NCBI GenBank assembly: GCA_015179125.1
Contig: WHVA01000255.1
Span: forward strand, 91,193-155,192
Direction of reading: 5' to 3'
Length of the DNA stretch: 64,000 bases
From: Gautieria morchelliformis
Taxonomy: Eukaryota > Basidiomycota > Agaricomycetes > Gomphales > Gomphaceae
Shown: positions 37,509 to 48,167 of the stretch, one piece after another
How the letters are laid out: each line of letters begins with the position of its first letter
How positions within the stretch are numbered: the stretch's first letter is position 1
Position numbers and translations under genes: made by a program
The notes under the pieces: model-generated
The model's database searches: none
The model's input: only the letters and a program-made list of their open reading frames with translations
What the model was told of the DNA's origin: nothing

Positions 37509-37997
37509 TGTTGGGTGCATTTATGCTCCTGCACCAAAATCAAGCATAATATGTTCAATTTATTGTGTGGTGTTTCCAATTGTTTCTCACATTGTTCTTG
37601 TACCATGCATCCACTTCTCTGCTTATTTTCGAAATTTTCCAGTCACTCTCTACCTCTCCATTTCATTCTGTTATTTCTATTTTCACAGGCGGCTGCACAC
37701 AGCGGAGTTTGAAATGACTTCGACGCGCGAGCCCTTGGGCGCTAAAGGGCCGGGTGCACGTATATGCCTTCTGAGACAGGATTGTACTCCTCTCTCAGTG
37801 ACAATAAATTCACTGAGAGAGGCGAGTAGTATCTTTCATATTTACATAGCATGTTGACTGAAAATCATGTAGTGTATTTGATCTTAGGTACTGTATTAAT
37901 ATATCAGTGACAATAAATTCACTGAGAGAGTGTATTTGATTCTAGCTTTCTAAGAACTCTACCGAACCTTCCCTGCCATAGCCCCTAGTTGCTAACA
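37509..37997. mobile_element. Solo LTR (family H) inside the Plavaka-type transposase
   Basis: A 489-bp insertion begins TGTTGGGTGCAT and ends GTTGCTAACA. It is flanked by the 5-bp direct repeat ATATA, and its removal joins the transposase frame across FWFIY and APYLL. TG...CA ends, a 5-bp duplication and absence of coding sequence indicate a solo LTR. Inside are two copies of a hairpin (TCAGTGACAATAAATTCACT; stems extended in the first, 37789-37822; second about 37904-37930) and two copies of AGTGTATTTGAT (37871 and 37929). Confidence 0.8.
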
Positions 37998-38970
37998 ATA
38001 TATATAAACCAAAATGACCAGGTCTCTGCAGTAAAGAGGTGACGTTCATTGGCAATGTTTGGGATGGTGCAAACAAACATGGTGGGAATTGTGGCAGTAG
38101 CAGCAGTCGTTTCTTCTCCAACAAGAACCCAATACGCTGGATCAATCTCATAATTTTCATTACCTGTGTCCAGTCCCTTGAACTGACCTGTCCAAAGATC
38201 CACCAGATAATTTTTGACATTCTGTTGTATAAGATGCATGAAGTCGTGAACGTTCAAGGCATGGTCGAAGCCGGGTAGATGGACAAGAATTGATTTGCCG
38301 TTGAGTCCTTGCGTCATGGCACGACGTTCCCGTTCCTTCTTGTCTGTGCCTGATTCTATGTATTCGAGGGATTGATTGCCTGTAACTTTCAGCAGTTCGC
38401 AGGGGAAGTGAGTATGGATCTCAATCGATGCCAGGGGATCCATCCATTCAGATTGCACCGGGAGGTGCTGTCAATGGAGTAATGAGACAGGTTATCATGG
38501 TCAGGGTCGCGACATCCCTGTATTCGACAGGCTTGGCATGGGGAGAATGTGTTTGCTCCCCTGATGTATTGATTGGCTTTGAGAACTTGCATGTCAGCTA
38601 TTTTGGTAATCAGGTACCGGCGAAGCATGACCTTAGCACGCTCTAGTGCATGATACGAAGGGACCCCGTAGGCTAGCAGGCACATCTCCAGATAAAAGAG
38701 AGCAAGGAATGAGTTGTGGTCTTTGGGGGGGTGAGGACCATGTATGATTCCGAAGGGCATGAGATACTTCAACATAATACAGATTTCAGGGTCCAAGTTA
38801 TATACTTCGACCAGGAAAGGCCAAGCAGTTGCGCAGCCACCACGAATGTTTTTGAAAACCTCAACGCCGTCTGATAACAATCCCAGTGTGATATCATGGG
38901 GACTTTCAAAATGTCTGTGAGGGAGATGCACACCATCAACTTCCACATAAGATTCCAAGAGGTCCCTGTA

Positions 38971-39034
38971 GTGAGACCCATCAAATATGTCAGTGTATTC
39001 GCGTGAGACCCATCAAATATGTCAGTGTATTCGC
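38971..39034. repeat. 32-bp tandem duplication in transposase coding sequence
   Basis: The unit starting GTGAGACCCATCAAATATGT occurs at 38971 and again at 39003, period 32. Because 32 is not a multiple of three it shifts the transposase frame after the DIFDGSH segment. Confidence 0.85.
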
Positions 39035-39062
39035 CAGGAGTCACTGCAGGAAGACTGGGCAC

Positions 39063-39290
39063 TTAACTTAAGTACATTATGCACTGATTTATCAGTGCAG
39101 AAGGTACCAAATTTAAGTGCTCGTGTACCTGAATTTAAGTGCACCGGTCAATTGGCATGACCCTGAAATCTAGTAGAGAGAATGTCCATTTCAGAAACAA
39201 TTTACACTGAATTTCAGCCATTTTTGTACTTAAAAATGCCATTATAAAATACTGATAAATCAGTGTATTATAGTACTGAAATACAGGTAA
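39063..39290. repeat. Small palindrome-bearing segment, MITE-like
   Basis: Two palindromic words, CACTGATTTATCAGTG near 39081 and its variant TACTGATAAATCAGTGTA near 39249, bracket about 170 bp of AT-rich sequence. It could be a small non-autonomous element or the subterminal region of the Plavaka-type element next to it. Confidence 0.35.
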
Positions 39291-39439
39291 TAATAACAAG
39301 TCGAGGGAGGAAGGAAGGACGCATCAAACGAAAGCCCACACGCACCGCACACAGCCAACTGCAAGCCAAACGAACTGACACTGATACACACACCCAAATG
39401 AAAAATCCCAACACAAAGCACAGCACACACTCAGCATAT

Positions 39440-39815
39440 CCAGCAAAAACCAAAACAGTGCTGCGACAACGCCCGCGTGGACGGTGGTGATGGCGACGAG
39501 GGCGGCAGAGCCCTGGTGGAGAAAGGACGAGGTCGAGACAAGCTGGAGCGGGAGGGAGACGAGGTAGAGCATCAAAAGAACAGCAGTGCCACCCACGCTG
39601 CACATGGTCAGGGCATGCAGGCGTAAGCAGGGAGCAGAGGGACTGTACGCACCGACGGTGGCCTTGCAGCGCACGGCGATGCTGATGAGGAAGAGGACAA
39701 CGAAGAAGGCCACGCTGCAGACGACAATGTTGGCGACGTTGGCGAGGGCATGCGGCGTGCCGAGGTGTGGGATGCCGCATTTCACGGTGATGCCGAACAC
39801 CCCATGGCATTATAT
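39440..39815 (-). pseudogene. Chs7-like (chitin synthase III catalytic-subunit family) fragment
   Basis: The minus strand reads VKCGIPHLGTPHALANVANI, VVCSVAFFVVLFLISIAVRC and KATVG, then a GT...AG-type gap, then LLMLYLVSLPLQLVSTSSFL, HQGSAALVAITTVHAGVVAA and LFWFLL. This hydrophobic pattern with several membrane helices resembles the N-terminal half of basidiomycete members of the Chs7/chitin-synthase-export family. After LFWFLL the frame dissolves into unrelated sequence, so the gene is truncated. A stop precedes the first recognised segment. Confidence 0.6.
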
Positions 39816-40329
39816 GTATCCCGTCGATTTTCTCGCATTCCCTCACGTGATAGAGAGTGCAGTGAGCGTGGGGAGGGTGTGGAGTGTGAAGTTGTGTTCA
39901 CGAATGCGTTTGTATGGTTGCTGCAGGAGCAGGGGTGATAAGAGGTGTCACAGTTCAAGCGGAATGGTTATAGTGACCGCAGAGGGCCAAGGTCTAGAAC
40001 AACGCAAGAGAGAAATGAAAAAGCTAGTGAGCACCCCATAAACAAAAAAAAGCAAAACCAAAGATGTGCCTAAATCCTCCAAGATTGACCTTTCTCATCC
40101 ACGTCACCCCCCGTTGAGTCTGAATGTGCGAAGTTGTCTGTCAGAGTCAGAGGCAAGTGTGGTGTCTCGATGCTCGTATATGGTACCTGCCCAAGCAAAA
40201 ATATCCTGCTCAGGTTTGTTGGACTTGCGTATGGCATGCATATTTCCTGAGGCCTCGGTTCTCGAAGAGACAGCTGACACTAAGTCAGAGTCAATTATAT
40301 GCGTGGCAAAGATTGTTGAAAGTGTTACT

Positions 40330-41046
40330 ATTGTTCGCTTGTTAACTACGCCGAACCGTCCTCCCCATCCACCGGGGGCGTGGAGGAACCGACGGTGTCC
40401 ATTGGCTACACCACCATGCCTGTGCACCTCATTGGCGCGATGGACGAGGAACAGGCCGATCTTGCGGATGCACTCTGGTGGGTCATGCCGGCTGCATTGT
40501 GCTGTCCGCTCGCTAACTGCCCATCTCATCATCGTGTCCTTGATGCTCTCCCCTGAGCCCCTGCATGTCCCTGCTCATTTTTCTTGCCCTGGCGTGCAGC
40601 CTGCCCTGGTGGTGGGTGCTTGAGGTCATCCCGTGGAAGTATCACGCGCAACGTGAGGGGGACGAGGAGTGGCTGACGGGGTACCGGTGTGTGGTTTTCT
40701 TTCTTTCTTCATTCCCTCTCTCCTTCCTCTCCACCCCTTCACTTCAGTACTTGCCCCCAATCCCCTTCCACCTTTGCCTCCCCCTTAACCCCCCATCCCT
40801 GGCGCCTCACTGCAACATAAAGTAACCCCGCCCATCCAGGATAAATTTTGGCCACCCCCGCCACATACCCCGCCAGCACATCAGCCTCAAGGTCCACTGC
40901 AGCGCCAAGGTGCACATGGAGGCGGGGCGCCTTGGCACGTCGGCACCGTCGCGGTGCCCAGACCCAAGGGGGAGGGAGACACAGGCAAGAAGGGTGTGTA
41001 TGATCCCAGGGCCAAGTTTGAAGTTGAGCCTGAGTGGGTTGATTAG
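40330..41046 (+). pseudogene. DUF2235 (Tle1-like alpha/beta hydrolase) C-terminal remnant
   Basis: The plus strand shows DEEQADLADALWWVM, a possible GT...AG gap, LPWWWVLEVIPWKYHAQREG with DEEWLTGYR, a second gap, NFGHPRHIPRQHISLKVHCS with AKVHMEAG, and in another frame VYDPRAKFEVEPEWVD before a stop at 41044-41046. This is the C-terminal pattern of fungal DUF2235 proteins. The catalytic N-terminal hydrolase domain is not found upstream, and the last segments are out of frame with each other. It is a truncated, decayed gene. Confidence 0.6.
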
Positions 41047-41617
41047 GTGAGGGGAGGGGGAGGTGTTTTTGGCTTGCCGGAGGGGCATGGTCAAAAACAA
41101 CTACCGCCATGCGTGAAACAGCATCGAACTTCTTCAACAAGTGAGTGTAACCTAACACCTGATTGACATTCTCTGATCTAGAACCAAGTCTACTTTCAGG
41201 TATGCCTTTTTTTTTCGAATTATCTGATTTTATATCATTAGGATTAATCTTCTGCGTACAGGTCTGTAGGAATTTGTGGAAAAATATGTGGGCCACGATA
41301 TGATGGGAATTCCACTTATATGGATTATATTGTGGGCTGCCCTGGTATTTCCGGTGGGGATTTTTCCCACAGTGCCACCTGCAGATTATACTGACAGATA
41401 ACCATAGCAGGTAAGGCGTAAATAACCCATGTATGTACATTAGTTATTACATAATCCCAGTGGGCCCCTTAGGGACCCACTGTATAGTTCATGTGTGGGA
41501 ACCGGCCAGCGGTTCCCATCGCATCTTACTCTTACCTGTCACTACGTAGCATTCAGAATACCACTCACTGGTCAAGTTCTGTTGTGCCCTTGGAGGATGT
41601 TTATAAATGTCATATAC
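41047..41617. other. Intergenic, nothing recognised
   Basis: No coding frame or repeat with a partner in this window was seen. A small palindromic GTGGGNCCC-type word recurs around 41460-41510 without clear meaning. Confidence 0.4.
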
Positions 41618-42180
41618 TGTACCATTACGACCATAAGTTCAGAGCTCGGCGGTGTGACATGAAATTTTACCTAGTTCAGTGGTTCAGAGGTAGCCGTGAT
41701 ATGTGACTGAACTTAAATTAGTTCAACGAACCCATCCAACTCAGCCGCTGACAATCCGATCTATCACGGAGAATATCCATATTGGCTCACATTCAGACAG
41801 CCGTCATCCTACACACCATTCCTAATTCCTGATCATCTACATGGCGGTCTTCTACCTGCTTCACGTATGAGTATCCTACAAGCATGAAGCCGTTTGAAGG
41901 TTCTTTCCGAAGGTTCCGTTTCAAGCCGAGCAGTACAGTTTGGGAAGACATTCTAAAAAGCCATCTGTGTGATTCCAGGGTTCTGCTCCTATCTGACTTA
42001 GTTTAATCATAACTATGCTGTGGGTGTGAAAAAAAAATCGATTTGAAGCTCCCAAAGTACCTATTCTGGACCTACTCAACCTGTAGTTCAGACCTATGTG
42101 TGACAGGTGACTAGGGCTCTGAGAGTTCAGGTTCAAGGGGTCTTGTGACGGGTGACTGAACCTATGGTCGTAATGGTACA
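41618..42180. mobile_element. Non-autonomous DNA element with about 25-bp terminal inverted repeats
   Basis: The left end TGTACCATTACGACCATA continues into AGTTCAG; the right end (42156-42180) is its reverse complement with one difference. Inner copies of GTTCAG in both orientations follow. The flanks read ATATA on both sides (with one unmatched base on the left), a plausible target duplication. The 563-bp interior has no coding frame, so it would depend on a related transposase elsewhere. Confidence 0.75.
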
Positions 42181-43220
42181 ATATATGTATATATAGCTTA
42201 GCTCATCTATATTTCATAAAATATATCAAAATTGAGGCAGTTGCCAGCACCTGTAAGGCATGCTTAATCCTAGCCCCAAAGTTCTTTCTCACAGTCTTCT
42301 GCTCCCCCAGGAAAGGGTGTATACCCCATTGTCTAAACATCAATAGTTACATATCTTTGTACTATACATGCATATTATTTTAAGCATACCTTCTAATCAG
42401 AGCTCTCAACCATATATAATAATATAGTACAGGTATTGTCCATACTTGCTTCTATATTCTGTGATTGTACATCTAACATATTTCATGTATACTTTTATAT
42501 ATAGTCATCCACATCCTCTCTGAAATTGCTCTGTTACATCAATACACACCATGCTTTAGCACATACAACCATATTTTTAAAATATCAGAACATTCAAAAA
42601 AATTTAGGATATCCACAATATACAAGTTGCTCAAAATGATGGACTATGAATTCAGTTAGGGTTGATATTTTAAAAGATATCTAATTTTGGATTAGGATGT
42701 TAATTGGTGCCTTTTAACAAATGAAATCTATTGCTCAGTGGTTAGAACCACTGTGTTCGCCTCTCTTCTGTGTGCTGACTAAGCCTTTCGAGGCGCGTCC
42801 GGCACTGATGGATGAGAGTCACGTGACCATGTCGACAGAAGGATGGTGTTGATCCAAGGGATAACCAAATCAAAAGTGTTCGCTTTTAAGGTAGTATAGA
42901 GTAAACAGTGATAGTGAATCCTCAACGAAGATTTGGAATAAACTATCAAGATTTGAACTCTGTAGCTATCAAACAAGACTACAGTAGTTTCAGGGGGTAA
43001 AATAATCGATTCTGGATGATCTCGTTCATACATTTGTACTAGCTATTTATACTATGTTCAAGATATTGGACAGATGGGTCAAAAAGCTACTTGTAACTAA
43101 GGGGTGGCTAATTTATAGTCATAAAGTCATGGGGTGATGGGGATAGTATCAGGATTACTTAGGCTTTGGAATAGAGATCTGTACTTAGCATACAAAGCCC
43201 CTGTCCACATGATGTTAGGA
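42181..43220. other. AT-rich intergenic DNA with one tRNA-like A-box word
   Basis: Mostly AT-rich non-coding sequence. At about 42732 the word GCTCAGTGGTTAGAACCACT resembles an RNA polymerase III A box and could be the head of a tRNA-derived SINE, but no convincing B box was found at the right distance. Confidence 0.3.
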
Positions 43221-43225
43221 TAATA

Positions 43226-43768
43226 TGTTGGGTGCATATGTGCACCAGGCTCCAAACCTAACATTTCTGTTGTTATTTCTTTCGATTTTGACCTGAAACT
43301 ATGCTGACATTCATTCTATGCCTTTCACAATTTTCTTTGATTTTTTCGAGGCTGTATTACTACTCCTTTTCATGTTCTGTCAACCGACCCTTTGTGGGTG
43401 CTTGTGGACAAGTTTCCTTTTTGAGCTGCGGCTGTTCACTAACGTGTTACGTTCTATGGGCGCTTAGCACGGCACACCAGTGCCTCAAGGGCGCTTAAGT
43501 GCCAGAACTTCGTATATGCGAGTGAAACAAGCCCATGCGCAGCCTCCCCTCCTCAGTGTTGACTATCACTGAGGAGGTGAGTTTAATAGTGTACTTTCAT
43601 AGTATGAAACTGAAAAAACATGTAGAACATTAAATAGGTAGCATTCCTTTATATTACTCAGTGTTGACTATCACTGAGGAGAACATTAAATAGTTTATTA
43701 ATCTCCTGCAAGTCCCATTGTTCATATCTGGCATATAACTTCCTACTAGCCCAAACCGAGTTTCTACA
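43226..43768. mobile_element. Solo LTR (family H), second copy
   Basis: This 543-bp segment begins TGTTGGGTGCATATGTGCAC and ends GAGTTTCTACA, flanked by the 5-bp direct repeat TAATA (43221-43225 and 43769-43773). It shares the first bases and the general layout of 37509-37997. It has two copies of a hairpin with a different sequence (CTCAGTGTTGACTATCACTG, at about 43551 and 43657) and two copies of a different word, AGAACATTAAATAG (43624 and 43680). No coding sequence is present. Confidence 0.75.
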
Positions 43769-43828
43769 TAATAGTCAGCTGGTCGTGTCATAGAGTTCAA
43801 ATAGAAAAATGGAGTTAAATTGCCCTGC

Positions 43829-44120
43829 CTAGCATAAATGCTAGGCTTGGTGATGGGGCCGCTGTCTCTGTGCCTTTTCTGTGGGGCAGCTAATTGAGTG
43901 TGTGTACTGTGGATGATATTCTCAAATCACTCCACAGTACCCTGTGCTCCTGCGCAGTCTATTACTCTCTGCGGTGTTTGGTGCCCGCACCCTCTCGGTG
44001 CCTGTGGCCTGGCGCTTGTCGACGTCATGGCCGATGCCATCACTCGATAGGCGTGCTATCCCTGATCGACCACACGTGGTCGATGCCCGAACCTCTGTAC
44101 CTTACCCGATCTGTGGGTAA
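43829..44120. other. Hairpin-rich tract
   Basis: Four perfect or near-perfect stem-loops lie within 300 bases: CCTAGCATAAATGCTAGG, GTACTGTGGA ... TCCACAGTAC (about 43903-43940), ATCGACCACACGTGGTCGAT and TTACCCGATCTGTGGGTAA. No coding frame is seen. It may be part of an older LTR or of a small transcribed element. Confidence 0.45.
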
Positions 44121-44504
44121 AGTAGCAAGTCGTAAATTCATGTGTTCGTCGTCTGCGCCAACGTCTATCATGACTATCATTTCTATTTCTTTTTGATCGT
44201 TTTCTTGTTTTTCTTTCTTTATTAGTTTCTTTTGTATATAAATGATTTAAAATAGAATAATTGCATTTATCACAACATCTAATATATCTTAGAAGAATGT
44301 ACATTGTTGTCAATGTGAACATCCTCCCTTGTGATACAAGGTTCTAAGATCGACATCTTTACACCTTTTTGAACTATCCTGCGGTTGATTGCCACGTGAC
44401 CAACCGATTGTGGATTCGAAGCAATCTTGAAAAAGATCGCTACGTTGACGAATAAACATTGTTGAGACCCTCCAGTAGACCCTCTACTGTCAGCTGCAAG
44501 CGTG

Positions 44505-45246
44505 ATGATTCCACGCAGTCAAAGATGGACACGAGCCATGAGCTCGCGGTCCACGCCACAGGCGCAGCCCAGTGACACGACGGCTGACGCTACCCTGGAC
44601 CAAGAATCCAGGACACCAGAAGATGGAGAGATCGTAGATCTCACTGCCCTCGTCCCCCCAATAGAGGATGAGGAAAATCCCGACCATGTCTTGCCGAGCA
44701 TGGTCGAGGATGAGACGTCACCAGGCGACAAGCCGGCGCCGCCCCCCCAATCCCCTCTGTCCAGAGACAAAGGAAAACACAGAGAGGTCTCACCATCATC
44801 AGATGGAAGAGCATCGATATCAAGATGGGCACAAAGCCGAGACTCACACCACTGCTCATGAAGTCGAGCGACAATGATCGTCCCTGAAGGAGGATGAAGA
44901 CAAAAAAGACGAGCCCCTGACAATGGTCACGGCTCGGAATACTCGAGCTCAAGTCGCAAGAGCTCAACGACTCATGCCATCGACAATGAGACGGTGGAGC
45001 CAATGAACAAACAGGTGCAGGACGCATTGCACTGGAACGCCCTCACGGGCCACAAGCACAATCACATCGCATCGCAGCTTGATAGCATTGCCGCTGCTCT
45101 CATGGAGGTGGGCAAGGAACTCCACCAAACCGAGGAGATCAGGCTACGATATGTGGCCACGCTGGAGGATGTCCAGTCGGCCCTCTGCTCATGTGGGGAA
45201 CGCAGTATGCCACATCAAAGCTCACGACAGTCTGCAGCTAGTGAAC
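44505..45246 (+). pseudogene. Gypsy-1 gag, N-terminal part
   Basis: From the ATG at 44505 the frame reads an acidic, Ser/Pro-rich segment (RTPEDGEIVDLTALVPPIED), stops at 44861, and continues in another frame as EPMNKQVQDALHWNALTGHK, LDSIAAALMEVGKELHQTEE and SRQSAASE. The last codons continue in frame after the solo LTR at 46283 (RGHDVEDPRRKELDRQ). A frameshift lies between 44860 and 44990. Confidence 0.7.
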
Positions 45247-46277
45247 TGTCAAGATTGATTTTTAGGCGTTAATATCGTGCATTAGTGAACACAACGAATG
45301 CCCGAATAACTTGTGCGAATAAGTATGCCGTTCGGCGAATAAGTGAACCGATGAATGTTCACGAAACAAAGGGGTTGCCCGAACGGGGCTCGCCCTATCT
45401 ACAGTCGCAGCGAAATAGCTCGCAGCACTTGACGATGTAACGTGCAAGATATCGCGGAAGGGCTGTCTAAGTTTCGACGGTCCCTTCACTGGCGAAGGTG
45501 CTCCTTCGGAGCCCTTCGCCAACAGCACAGAAAGTAGTTTGAAGGCTAAGGTAACAAAGACGAAGTATGAGAACTCACCAGTGATGCCTAAGTCCTTGGC
45601 TGGTCGAAGATAGAAATCTTCAAGGAGAGGCTCAAGACGATGATCACAGTGAGGTCAAGTTTGCACAAGATGGACGACGTATGATAATTGAACTGGGGAA
45701 TATACATGCAAATGTAAACTACTTATATCGAATGCTCGTACGGTATCAGCGAATAGGAAAGAGGCCGTCACGAGTCAGGGTTGGATAGGGGTGCGCAGTC
45801 ATGATACTAAGGAGATGGAATAAACATACAATAGAGTGAGGGAGGGGTGCGAACACGAAACAATGGAGAGTTAAGGTGGCGAAGGTACTTATGTATGAAA
45901 TCATGTCTTGGGACCCGCATACATGTCACCCTGCACGGACTCTTCGTTTACTGGGTTGATCCCACACGACCTATGGAAGGGACGCCCTGCGAACGCACTT
46001 TGGCCATACGAACACCCAATGGGGTTGGATTAAGAAGATGATGGGGTTAATGATGAACCATCATTCCGGGTGAATGGTATCGATCGTATTTGATGGCGTG
46101 CCTGCTGGCGAAATGGGCGAGCAGCGAATAGCGGTTCGGAGGATGGGGCGAACAGCGAGTAGAGTGGACATAGAGGAGGAGTGGTCAGTAGGTGTGGCGA
46201 ACTCTGACGAAGATGCTAGGGAGTGACGAGGGGGAATGTGGAGGTAGCGTGGTAGGAGAAATAAACCGGTCATGACA
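45247..46277 (+). mobile_element. Solo LTR (family L), copy a, in Gypsy-1 gag
   Basis: This 1031-bp segment starts TGTCAAGATTGATTTTTAGG and ends GGTCATGACA, flanked by TGAAC on both sides (45242-45246, 46278-46282). It matches, in reverse, the LTR at 54684-62179. No internal coding sequence is present, so it is what remains after LTR-LTR recombination. Compared with the other copy it lacks about 250 bp. Confidence 0.88.
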
Positions 46278-46282
46278 TGAAC

Positions 46283-47854
46283 GTGGCCACGACGTGGAAG
46301 ACCCACGGCGAAAGGAACTGGACAGGCAGCGAATGCCACCGCCAGCCGGCCCGGTAGAACAGGATGTACAGTTCAGAAATGAACCCCAAGAAGAACCGGC
46401 TGCCCCCACCGACAGCCGTAAGATGATCCAACAGATCATCAGGGAGCAGGTCACCTCAGAGCCTGACTCTGAAGCAATGATGGAGAGCCTGGAGCTCGAA
46501 GCCGTGCACTGGCAGTGTAAAGAGGCTGCAGCTGCACGCAGCCATATGCGGGCCCTCGGGCTGCTGGCAAAGAACGCTGAAGAAGCGGTGGCCCAAAGCC
46601 ATGCCGCTCAGCAGCCCAACGAGCAGCTCATGCGAGCCGTGCAGGAAGCACAACAAGCACATGCAGCCTACAACAGCAGGCTGTGGATCTGCAACATGGG
46701 GCTGACGGGGGACACCAGACACAAAATGCCCCTGGACCCGAGAGCACAAAATGCTCCCGATCCTGAGCCCTACCCGGGCCCGGGGCCCGTCAGGGCATAC
46801 AACAGCCTGCCCCGTGTGGCATCACAGCCACGCAAACAATCCATGGCCTCAACAGAGGGCCAGGGCACACCGGATCAGGCTGACGTTGTACCACTTGAGC
46901 CGTACGATGGGATCACGTGGATGATCCGCATGGCATTAACAGATGCCACCGACACAGACCCAGAAAAGTCTGTGCTTGCAAAAGCCGGCGTAAAGCTGGC
47001 TCACCCTGAGCCATATGCCAGGGGATCTGACCTCGAAGAGTTTGAAATCTTCATCGCAGCCATCTTACGATGGCCCAAAATGAACTGCCTCTTGGGGCCA
47101 ACCAGCATAGACATGCAGGTTGGCTACGTGGCCACTCGCCTGACCAGCAAAGCCCAGGAGTGGTTCCTTCGAAACGTAGAACACTTCAACCGCCAGGTCC
47201 GCAGTTGGACCCTGGAAACAGTGATGCAGGGCCTGCAAAAACGGTTCCTGCACACACTGACATACCACCACGCATCGAATAAATTCGACGTGGTCATGCA
47301 GGGCATGAAAACCATTCAGGAGATGCTGAACGAGCTCACAAAGTACGCGGTGCGTATGATACAGCCGCCAGACGATTACACTTTCCGGAGGCGGCTTGTG
47401 TCAGCGCTGCGTGAAACACTGCGCAACGAAGTCCTCAAAAAGGGCTATAATGCTGAGAGAAGCTTGATAGAGCAGCTCTTTGATGGCCCACATGATCAAG
47501 GAGGCATCCCAATACAACATGGGGATGCGTCGCGCAGAAAACACAGCGGCAACAGCAAGTGCTGCCTGGCTCGCAGGGAGCAAGCCAGTGACCCAGACAG
47601 GCCTGACCTGGCCTAGCCTGTTCCCGAGGAGTGGAGCGTCACAGTGACCACCGCCCCCATGCCCAGCCCATGCTGGATGCCCGCCTGAAGCCAAACAGCC
47701 TCAAGTGTCAGGGTTGTCACTGTGACCAGCCCCACCACCGAAAGCGTCGTGCCGACCTAACGATCGACCCAGCAGTCACCAAAGCACCACTACATGCTTT
47801 GAATGCGGCCAACCGGGCCACAAAAAAGTGGAGTGCCCCCGGCTTAGGTCCGGT
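46283..47854 (+). pseudogene. Gypsy-1 gag, capsid and CCHC knuckle
   Basis: A long open frame to 47616 includes a coiled-coil-like Ala/Gln-rich segment (about 46500-46690), a Pro-rich linker, and the capsid-type domain with SDLEEFEIFIAAILRWPKMN, STRLTSKAQEWF-like ATRLTSKAQEWFLRNVEHF, and LQKRFLHTLTYHHASNKFD. After a frame change the zinc knuckle CFECGQPGHKKVECPR lies at about 47793-47840. The role in an active element is RNA packaging. The frame between capsid and knuckle is broken near 47600. Confidence 0.82.
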
Positions 47855-48167
47855 ATACGGACAGTGGCCGCAAGGCACAACGACAAGAACGAGGACCCAG
47901 ATGCGGATCTCAGACTGAATTCTCTTCAACAGATTGATGAAGAGGGGGAGGGTGATTCCCAACCCAACGAATCTCCAGACAACGGAGATGTGCCTGCTGA
48001 AGTGTGGGATCCCGAGGACCCGAACCGTCCCAGTACTATAAATGGGACAAAGAGGCAGAAGACACCGCCTACAGATCCAGTGTTATCAGGATCGTGCTGG
48101 AAGATGACACCGCCACGAAAGTCATGGCGGCACGCACGTCGGTTACACCGACAACACGGCTTAGCAG

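Larger units (their letters stand above)
36979..39062 (-). pseudogene. Plavaka-type (CACTA superfamily) transposase, multiply broken
   Basis: Minus-strand pieces in order: TPGEYTDIFDGSH, ESYVEVDGVHLPHRHFESP, GGCATAWPFLVEVYNLDPEI, GANTFSPCQACRIQGCRDPD, PLASIEIHTHFPCELLKVTG, GLNGKSILVHLPGFDHALNV, NYLVDLWTGQFKGLDTGNEN, NERHLFTAETWSFWFIY, then after a solo LTR APYLLEGRLAPKYYKHLMLL, and after a short intron near 37280-37330 YYYQYKKERLSTCTSCIHTL and GPMWVTWYLLERYCG. The order fits Plavaka/Kyakuja-like transposases, which are abundant in Agaricomycetes. Lesions are a 32-bp tandem duplication (38971-39034), a frameshift near 38420, and the LTR insertion. No terminal repeats were identified with confidence. 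Confidence 0.75.

Noticed and set aside
37509-37997. Introner-like or intron origin for the insertion in the transposase
   Set aside because: The ends are TG...CA with a 5-bp duplication, and joining at plausible splice sites does not restore the frame, whereas removing the LTR does.
39480-40040. Plus-strand open frames around 39.6-40.0 kb
   Set aside because: Antisense to the Chs7-like segments and without family features.
42730-42800. tRNA gene near GCTCAGTGGTTAG
   Set aside because: Only an A-box-like word is present; no cloverleaf or B box could be assembled.
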